The notes beneath the pieces were generated by a model. That model ran no database searches. It worked only from the letters and a program-made list of their open reading frames with translations, and was not told the origin of the DNA. Made by a program: the position numbers and the translations under genes. From Syngnathus acus (lineage: Eukaryota > Chordata > Actinopteri > Syngnathiformes > Syngnathidae): 64,000 nt of DNA. The stretch lies in contig NC_051106.1 of assembly GCF_901709675.1 (NCBI RefSeq), forward strand, positions 3,916,001 to 3,980,000, written 5' to 3'. The stretch's first letter is position 1. Each line of letters opens with the position of its first letter. This document shows, piece by piece, positions 56,305 to 64,000 of this stretch.

Positions 56305-59300
56305 CTAATGTGTTTGTTGATGAGATCCCGGGTTGGCCAAGTGGGTGAGGATGGTGGAGAGGCATTGCAGCTTCTCCTTGATGTGCTCGGGAAGCTTGAC
56401 GTTCTCCTTGTACCTGCGATCAGCAGATGCTCTTCTTTAGTTTTACAGAGTCTAAGTCAAACTATTCACCCATCGTGTTGGTGAAGTAATGAAATAACCT
56501 GGTGACGCGTCCTTCCGGAGAGGTGTACTTGATGCTGGAATCACCGGCCTGGACCAAAAGCTGAGAGCCGTCGTTGAACTGCACCCACACTTCGCCGCTC
56601 GTCAGCTGAGAAGACCGCACGGAGCATTTGGGTAAACATCTCCGGACGTGTAGTTTATTTTAACAAGTCGGGGGTCGCCAATTACCTGCGAAGCCCAGCC
56701 CACATTAGGCACAAAAATGGACTTGACCACTTTGCCCGTGTACTGAAGGCTGTCCTGACACACTGGAGAGATTTGTTTACTCAGACTGGCTGAGGTGAAG
56801 TCGGAGCCATCGTAGGAGATCATCTAAAAAAAAACAGTTTTTCTTTTAAAGATGTTTTTTCTTTGAGTGGTTGTCTCGACATATTGCTGGAGACTTACCG
56901 AAGGAGTGATTTTTGGAGGTTGGGGAGGTGAAACGTGAGCAGGAGGAGCATGCTGGGAAGGAAGTGATGTTGTCAGCGGAGATTCAGGGATGACGGGCCT
57001 CCTAAAAAAGATCAAGATTATTAAAAAAAAGATACAATATATGACAACTCATTATATTGTCTTCATTTGAGTATTTACCTTCCAATGATGATAGGGAAGA
57101 AGGGACCTTTCTGAGTGAGTCTCTCCTCCCCCGCGATGGCAGCTTCCAGAGACAGACACAAGTGGTGGCCTTCATCCGCCAACTTGGCATACACCCGGCT
57201 CTCGGTGCTCAGGCCGCTCAGGTCCACCTCGCTCTTCACCGTATACGACTTGCCACTCGTCTCCACCACGTGCAGCAGCCCCGACGTCTTATGGCTCTTT
57301 GCCCCTGCAAAAATGTGTCAGGGACTCACAGTCAAATGACATCAACTCACTTTGGGTCTTTCCAGCAAAAAAGATGTTGCAAATAAATCTGAGAGGACGT
57401 TAAATGCCTTCGAGCATAGTCAGTGCCTCACCGTCATAGAAGCAGACCTCCAGGTCAGCGTTGGGGGAGTTCTCCATCAACATGACCTTTGCGTGCTTGG
57501 TGTAGAGGGTCACTTTGGGGGTCTTGGATTTGACCAGCTGCACAAACTTGGAGGCGTACTGATACTTTTTCCAGTATTTTTCTAACGCAACACACAAACA
57601 TGACGAAGGGATTGCGATGAAATAACAGTGTGTTTTTGGTTTTTGCCCTTACAGTACATTCTCACCTGGAAGATCCTCATATTTGTAAAGGAAGACCTCT
57701 TTTGGGGGAGCAGGCGGGGAGTCCAGGACAGGAAAGCCTTTACCACCAATGGGTTGGTATATTGTCACCTACCAGAAAGAACATAAGGTTGATTACCAAA
57801 CCTTGGTGTGACACCAGAAGATATTTTTGGGATTGCAACAATTTCACTTGCTGTAATTTCTCAAGTATTGCAAGATTGACTGCTGTATCACTTTCTACCA
57901 CTAGAGGGTGCTAATCGACTGTGAAATGCTCATTTGGAGTTTGATTCCTGTTCCATAATGGCTAAGAGTGCGATTGTGATATGAAGAGCTCACCTTTGAA
58001 CCATCTGAGGAAATCCGAATGACTTCCTTGACCCTCTCCTGTCCATTTAGGCACTTTAAGAGCTCCATGCAGACCTCGCCTGTGTCCAGGATGCTCACCT
58101 GTGAAGAGGACGCGCTTCCTGTCAGTGAGTCAACTTAAGTACAAAGGTATCATGATGTCTGACGGCACTTACAACAGTATTTTTGGTTTTCTGTCTGATG
58201 GGCTTGAGCCTGGAGGTACAAAGAGGCGGGACGAGGTCGTTCAGAGTCTTCTTCTCGTCAACGCTGGTTTTGACCGAGAGCAACTGTGAGGAGGAGGAGG
58301 TGGAGGACGAGCAGTGAGGAGGCTGGAGGTGGGTTCCGGGTATATTCTCTCTCTGGTACACGTCCACGTTCGAGGGGTGGGGGCGCTGCGGGCCGCGATG
58401 GGGGTCGGCAGACCGGTTCACGGGCTTTTCCGTCCACGAGCCGTGTCCTCTGTCGCTGTGCAAACTGACGCCGTTGCTGTGAGTGCTTCTGTCAATGGGC
58501 CTTCGACCACATCCTGAGAATGGAAAGACAACATTTGGCAAGATCTGCTTGAGCCGCTGCTTTAAATCCTGTTTGGAGTATTTAAAGCTACTGTTTTTAT
58601 ATGCTGTTTTTTATGCTGCAGATTACAAAGGTGAGCACAGCCAAGATTGGATCTACTAAAGGGCGATGAGGAAAAACATTAGCAGGTTTATCTGGTCTAT
58701 AAAGAATCAGAGCCAAGCGGAAGGTAAAGAAAAATTATATTGTACGACATAAAAGTAGCAAAGTATTAATAGTCAGATCCATCCAAAAAAGAATCCAGCC
58801 ATCTATCAATGTAGCAAATCTATCCATCCCTCCAGTTGGTACACTGTTTTGAAAGAAAGAAAAGATTACCATCGTTATTGAGCCAGTTCGTAACTCCCTC
58901 CATGTCCTGATACTGAAGGCTTGGTGGATGTGCCGTCTGTGCGGAGAACAAGTACGCTGGGCTAGAAACCAAAAAAAAAAAAGAGTCAAATTAATAAACC
59001 GAGTGCTTATGGCCAATGAGACTTTCGATGAATGCTTACTTTGCAAACTGCTTGACAGGAGGTGAAGGGGTCTGCCCATGTTCCGGGAATGGAGTGGAGG
59101 GGAAAAGCGGTCTTCCAATAGCTGTCAGTGATTCTTCTGAGTGAGACCGGCCCTGCTCGGCCTGATCGGGCCCTTGGTGCGGTCTGGAGGAGCCGTAGCG
59201 ATCTGTGGAGTGGGCTCGACGTAGGTAGTGGGGGTGGAGGTGCTCACTCCGTCCTCCATGAGGCAGCCTGCCCCTGCCATCGTTGGGGAACCTGTCCAGT

Positions 59301-62282
59301 GACTGCTGCTGCTGCCGCTGATCCCTGTCCTCAAAGCAGATCCGACCAGGCTGGAACGGAAGACCTTGCACGGCCGGCAAGCGGTTGGGCAGCGCTGAGC
59401 TGACGACGTGCCTCGTCCTCCTCTGGAGACGGCTGCCGCTGCTGCCCGACGTGGAGGAGGTGCAGCCGGTGGAGATGGTGGCGATACCGCTGTCCATGGA
59501 GTCATCGTCACCTGGGGACTGATTTTGTCTTCTGGTTCTGCCCAACGGTTTCTGGGTCATAAAAGGGTGGTCCAGCACCGTGGACAGGCTGGGTCGGTAG
59601 TCGGGATTCCTTTGCAGAAGCTGATGGATCAGATCCTGGGCCTGCAGTGAAATGTGGCCAGGCATTTTGTAATCCCCGAGTACCACCTTGGAGAGCGTGT
59701 GTTTGATCGTGTCCGTGTCAAACGGGGGGCGGCCCACGAGGAAGGCGAAGAACATGCAGCCCAGGGACCAGACGTCGGATTCCAGGCCGTGAGCGCTCCG
59801 TGTGGCCACCTCGGGGGAGATGTAGTTGGGCGTCCCGCACATGGTGAAGTGCTTCTCGTTGGGGAGTTTGAGCTGGGTGGCCAGGCCGAAGTCTGCGATC
59901 TTAATGTTCATGTTGTCGGTGAGCAGCAGGTTGGACAAGGTCAGATCCCGATGCAAGATGCCGTGGGTGTGTAAGTAGAGCATCCCTTTCACTATTTGAT
60001 GCATGAAGTGTCTCGCTGTGGATGGGCAGCCATAAACGAAAAAAATCAGATGATTGTTCTTGAACCACGTGACAGCGTATTCTTCTGTTCATTGCACCCT
60101 CGTATATTACAAATATGAATGTTTGGTTTCAACAGAAAACTTCTGACCTTCCTCCTCAGAAAATGGCACCTTGCGTTCTTTCAGGTAGCGGCCCATCTCC
60201 CCATTATGGCACATCTCCAACACCAGGTACACATAGTTGCTGTCTTCAAAATAATTGTAAAGCTGTAAAACAAACAGGAGGTGCAGTTGAGGTTTGAATA
60301 AGTCAACACAAAATAGATATTCCAGTAAATGAAAACGAAGAGATTAAAATGCACAGATGCTTTTATAACTTCTACTTCAAACATGCTATAATTAATGAAA
60401 GCTAAAACATAATGTCATGTTTTTCTTTTTCATGAGGCAATACTGAGTATTTCCACAAGTCAAAACAAAAACACAATGAGGAAGTCTTTGAAATAAAATG
60501 AACTGTTGAAAAGAAGACAATACTGGCGAGGTATTTACCAATCCAGTCTTTGTTGCGTAACCATGGCAACACTAACAAAACACAAAAGTGTGTGTGTTTA
60601 CCTCAAGTACGGAAGGGTGCTTTAACCGGCAGTGAATCTCGACCTCGTTTGTCACACGCTGGACCATCCCGGCTTTGTGCATGACTTTTTTGTCAATCTG
60701 CAAACGGAGACAGAAGTCAAAAATGACGTACCTAACAGAAATATGCAAATTCTGAACAGTCAATCTGTTGCGTGTAAAATGAAACACCGACATACGGTGG
60801 TGAGCCATAACGCCCCGATTGTACCTCAACAGCCTTTGTTGACAGCTGTGTGGGCGTAGGTTCTTGTCGGCTAGACTTTTCTTTCTAGCTAACGCTAATA
60901 ACGTGTCATTAACCAGGTCTCATTCTTACCATTTTGATGGCAACCTCCAGACCCGTCTTGAGAGATTTTGCCCGGTAAACACAGGCAAAGGAGCCTTTGC
61001 CCAGAAGGGTGAGGACTTCAAAGTCCTGAAAAGTAAACAACAATGCATAGTATTATTTAAAGCACAGAAAACGGATCAGGACACAAACATACAATTTATA
61101 AAGACATCTTATGAATTGACAACAAACACTTCAAATGTCAAATCTGGAATTCAACCTTGAACTTCACAAATGTGAAATCAATACACAAGCACAAATTATA
61201 AACACATTGGAAAACCAATAGATGTCTAGCAACTACTGATCTTACTAGAAATGGCATTTGATCCAAATTAGACCAAAAGCCTGATACCTCAATTTTGAAC
61301 TCCGGGGTAAAACACAATCTCTCCTCTTCATCTTCACTGCAGTTGTGGAAGTCATTGAGTACCCTGGGGTACATGCTGCCTGGATGCAGGATGCGACGCG
61401 TTGAGAAGAACGCGAGATTTGCCCAAACACTTGAAGGCCGACACAAACGCTTAACGGCCGTACAAGCCAAGAACATCTGACGCCGTCAGATGGCCAACCA
61501 CAACCTGCAATTATCCCGGCGCGCTTCCCGCGAATCACTTGGAGCCGTCTCTAAGCAGCGGCGAGTGGGCGTCAACACGCTCACCACGCTTTAACAATCA
61601 TGATAATAATGATAACAATAATATATAATTATCTTTTGACCCAAATTGTATTATATTCAATCCAACTGATTTTAAAGCGTAAGAACAATAATAAACATGT
61701 TTTTTTTCCATTGGCAGTACACCCCCAAAAAAGTCTATTTTGTATATACAAATAGAAGCATCAGTGTTTGCCATTTTGTTCAACCTATCAAATCATAAAA
61801 GTACTGCAAAATTTGGGATGTATTAGGCATAAAAAAATGATGTAGTTAGTATTTAACAACAAAGAAATATACAATATTTATATTAATGACTAAGAACGTA
61901 CTTTTGTGTATAAATAATATTAATAAAGTACATATCAATACGGTAATAAGAAAAAGTAAAAATTGACGAATAGTGATGAGAACTAACAAAATCAAACAAA
62001 TGCATGCGAATTTGGACTAGAAAAGGCAGACAAACTCCAAACAAACAAGCAGAACTTGTCTACAAAGTAAATTCATAAACAAGCAGAAAGTAAATTTAAA
62101 GAGTAAATTCAGTAGCCGTAATATCAGTGTAAGCACAGATATAATCATAAAATGCGTCTTTAAACTCAGTAAGCAACAACACCGCATTTCCGCGAGCGGG
62201 CTATTGTATGAACTGCCCTTGCTAGCCATAGCAAGCTAACCTAAACACTCACCTCAATTCGATCGCCGATCGAAACGCTCAT
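56305..62282 (-). CDS. plk4: Polo-like kinase 4, complete, 15 exons
   Basis: PLK4 is the Ser/Thr kinase that starts centriole duplication at the centrosome. Exons: 62,282-62,253; 61,025-60,930; 60,697-60,602; 60,262-60,148; 60,015-59,040; 58,961-58,870; 58,513-58,173; 58,098-57,994; 57,768-57,666; 57,581-57,432; 57,304-57,079; 57,001-56,899; 56,823-56,686; 56,605-56,499; 56,413-56,305. They sum to 2,787 nt (928 aa; human 970). The kinase domain shows the Gly loop GKGSFACVY (19-27), Lys41, HRD 134-136, DFG 154-156 and Thr170 in the activation loop, numbered as in human. The beta-TrCP degron DSGIAT is at about 287-292. Later come the cryptic polo boxes ([12 protein letters not shown] onward; [17 protein letters not shown]) and the C-terminal polo box ([12 protein letters not shown] onward). 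Exons 5 (part) to 15 lie in copy B of the tandem duplication. It is convergent with ITPK1 and downstream of HSPA4L. Confidence 0.96.
57898..57911. promoter_or_regulatory. CTCF-like motif in a PLK4 intron (copy B)
   Basis: Duplicate of the match at 46,759-46,772. Confidence 0.25.
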
Positions 62283-62686
62283 CGTACGTGTTTTTGTCGT
62301 TACAAATGCATGTAAAATTGTGTTGAAGTAATCATTTCATCGATATCCGTCCAAGCGGTTCTCAAAGGGCAAACGCGTCGTGTTGTTGTAATCCCCTCCA
62401 AAACGGTGACTTCTCCATTTTTGAAAATGTGCGCTCGATCGCCTGCGCGTCTACGTCAGCTGACGTCATCAAAAAAAAAAAAAAAAGAAACAACCCTAGA
62501 CTCCGCCTCTTAAGCAACTCATGGGAAACAAGACGGGGAGAAATACTTGTAATAAATGTCAAACCCATTTTATATATTTTTTTTATAACATACCAATAAT
62601 TCACTTGGTAAACAATCGCTATTTAATCTCAACCGCAAAAAATACGATTGCACAATAGATGACTCTTGTTTTTACTTGTTTTAATG
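62283..62686 (-). promoter_or_regulatory. PLK4 promoter region with a full CRE/ATF palindrome
   Basis: The roughly 400 bp between the PLK4 start codon and the probable HSPA4L poly(A) signal. It contains the palindrome TGACGTCA at 62,461-62,468, a second ACGTCA half-site at 62,453-62,458, and TTTGAA (cell-cycle CHR-like) at 62,420-62,425. The part nearest PLK4 is richer in CpG. No TATA box is obvious. Function is inferred from motifs only. Confidence 0.4.
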
Positions 62687-63286
62687 TTTATTTTTTTCAA
62701 CTTAAATCCTAAATGCAAACTTACAAGAAAATCAACATGAAAAATCGGTGTGCATAAGAAGTTGATTTGCATCACCTCCTACAAAGTCTATAAGTCAGCT
62801 CATGATACCATAGGGAATGTGTTCTTCTATACCTTAAATATGATGGCTTATATTAAATATTAAAATAGAATTTAACTCCCAAATGTGTTACATACAAATA
62901 TATCTTGTAGAATCAACACTACTGCATACAAACTAACAAATTGGTGACAACTGTTGGCTACTGTAGTTCTTTGGGTCTCTCTCAGGGGTCACACTCTACA
63001 ATAGAGGGCACAAAAGGCAAATGCTTCCTTTAAGCAAAAGGTCGAACATTTCAATATATTGCATGGTTTGCTTAATAATCAAAAGCTTTTGAGAGCAGAA
63101 GCACACCAAAGTCACACATGAGGATGGACAGAAGAGTGCAAACTGAAATTATGGAGATGAACAAATCCACCTGTGTGGATGGCGAGGATTGAAAAGTGGT
63201 CCCAGGTACTGTAACGCTATCCCTACTGTCTACTTGGTCGCTGATGGTCGTCATAGTGATGGACGTGGAGATGTCAGAGAATTTTC
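62687..63286 (-). other. hspa4l: HSPA4L 3' UTR and poly(A) signal
   Basis: The 600 bp beyond the HSPA4L TAA hold no further coding frame. TTTATT (AATAAA on minus) at 62,687-62,692 is the likely poly(A) signal. Confidence 0.5.
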
Positions 63287-63987
63287 TTAGTCCACTTCCA
63301 TCTCCTTTGTCGTATGTTTTGCGTGTTGACTTTCCTTGGCGTCCCCAGCCCCATCTGGGCCTTGCTTGGCTGTCGGGTCGTTGTTTTGGTCGATCACCTC
63401 GTGCGTCTCCTCCACCGTGGGCTTGGACTTGTTGATCACTGTGGTGCACACATCTTGCACCTCCTGCATGGAGGTCACAAGTGTGTTAGAGTCAGAGCAG
63501 ATATAGCGAGACTTATAATTGGGGGAAGAATTGACGTACCTGTATTTTGGCAATGACATCTGCTACTTTGACAACGGGATCTTGAGTGACGGCCAGTTTA
63601 CTCTGCACATTGATCTGACTATTCATCCACACCATGCTTTCATTCAAGCACTTCTCAACAGTGTTGACATCTTCTGCAGCCAAATGGAGATAACGCTCAT
63701 CCTGTGGACAATTTGGAATCTCATTAATCATCCTGGAATGCACGTTTTAAAGTTAAGTGAAAAAAAGAAAAGAAAATGAATTTCACTTCAAATCAACTTC
63801 TCATGCACTCTCTTCCATTTAATATTCAAATGCAGTGAAAGGACATATTAAAAAAAATAATAATCACCTTTTGTTTGTAAGCGTCCACAAACTTCATGTA
63901 GAATTGTAGTCTCTTGCCAAGCTCCTCAAAAGCCTTTGGCCGCTCCTCGTGCTCTCTATGCCGGTCTTGAATAGGTTGACCCAGACT
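63287..63987 (-). CDS. hspa4l: HSPA4L (HSP110 family chaperone), last three coding exons
   Basis: HSP110 proteins are cytosolic nucleotide exchange factors for HSP70. Three minus-strand exons are visible: 63,987-63,868 ([20 protein letters not shown] onward, 40 aa), 63,701-63,540 ([20 protein letters not shown] onward, 54 aa) and 63,463-63,287 (58 aa plus TAA). All keep phase 0 with GT-AG borders. They match the C-terminal helical domain of the family. The final residues EMEVD favour HSPA4L over HSPA4, which ends EMDID in human. Being next to PLK4 in the same orientation, as on human 4q28, supports this. The remaining roughly 80 percent of the gene lies beyond the right edge. Confidence 0.9.
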
Positions 63988-64000
63988 CTACAGAGGACAA

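Larger units (their letters stand above)
48692..59814. repeat. Tandem segmental duplication, copy B (about 11.12 kb)
   Basis: Second copy in the same orientation. It begins within one base of where PLK4 exon 5 of copy A is cut and ends inside the intact PLK4 exon 5. Sequence left of 37,554 and right of 59,814 is single-copy. Relative to copy A it lacks 2 bp and 15 bp near 58,690-58,740 and carries one extra A near 50,898. Confidence 0.97.

Overview
The window is nuclear DNA of a ray-finned (teleost-type) fish. It holds vertebrate multi-exon genes with GT-AG introns, many of them only 70-400 bp long, AATAAA poly(A) signals, and small hAT-type MITEs with intact 8-bp target-site duplications. 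Nothing looks bacterial, viral or organellar. The species cannot be named from the sequence alone.

Layout from left to right: (1) about 1-3,600, no recognisable gene. (2) A tiny two-exon COX8-type cytochrome c oxidase gene on the minus strand (3,716-4,411). (3) BTBD7 on the plus strand, with two candidate non-coding 5' exons and a complete ten-exon reading frame (11,216-20,237; 1,111 aa). (4) UBR7 on the minus strand (22,503-25,354; 11 exons, 390 aa), tail-to-tail with BTBD7. (5) ITPK1 on the plus strand (27,295-43,086; 10 coding exons, 389 aa). (6) PLK4 on the minus strand, complete at 56,305-62,282 (15 exons, 928 aa). (7) The last three coding exons of HSPA4L on the minus strand (63,287-63,987), running off the right edge. 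COX8-BTBD7-UBR7-ITPK1 matches the neighbourhood on human 14q32, and PLK4-HSPA4L matches the pair on human 4q28, so two separate ancestral blocks meet between ITPK1 and PLK4.

The standout structure is a direct tandem duplication of about 11.1 kb. Copy A is 37,554-48,692 and copy B is 48,692-59,814. The unit runs from inside ITPK1 intron 4 to inside PLK4 exon 5. One intact copy of each gene survives at the outer edges. Between them lie a promoterless 3' fragment of PLK4 (45,166-48,692) and a promoterless 3' fragment of ITPK1 (52,361-54,225). I found about 11 substitutions and 5 indels between the copies by eye, with most substitutions in the last 2 kb. The head-to-tail junction shares a single base and lies inside PLK4 codon 180. 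It is either a very young duplication or a false duplication made by joining two haplotypes; only reads across 48,692 can decide.

The genes do not form one pathway. COX8 acts in the inner mitochondrial membrane, BTBD7 is a BTB scaffold linked to epithelial remodelling, UBR7 is a UBR-box/PHD chromatin ubiquitin ligase, ITPK1 makes higher inositol phosphates, PLK4 controls centriole duplication, and HSPA4L is an HSP110 nucleotide exchange factor. They are linked by inherited synteny and tight packing: two convergent pairs have facing poly(A) signals, and HSPA4L ends about 400 bp upstream of the PLK4 start.
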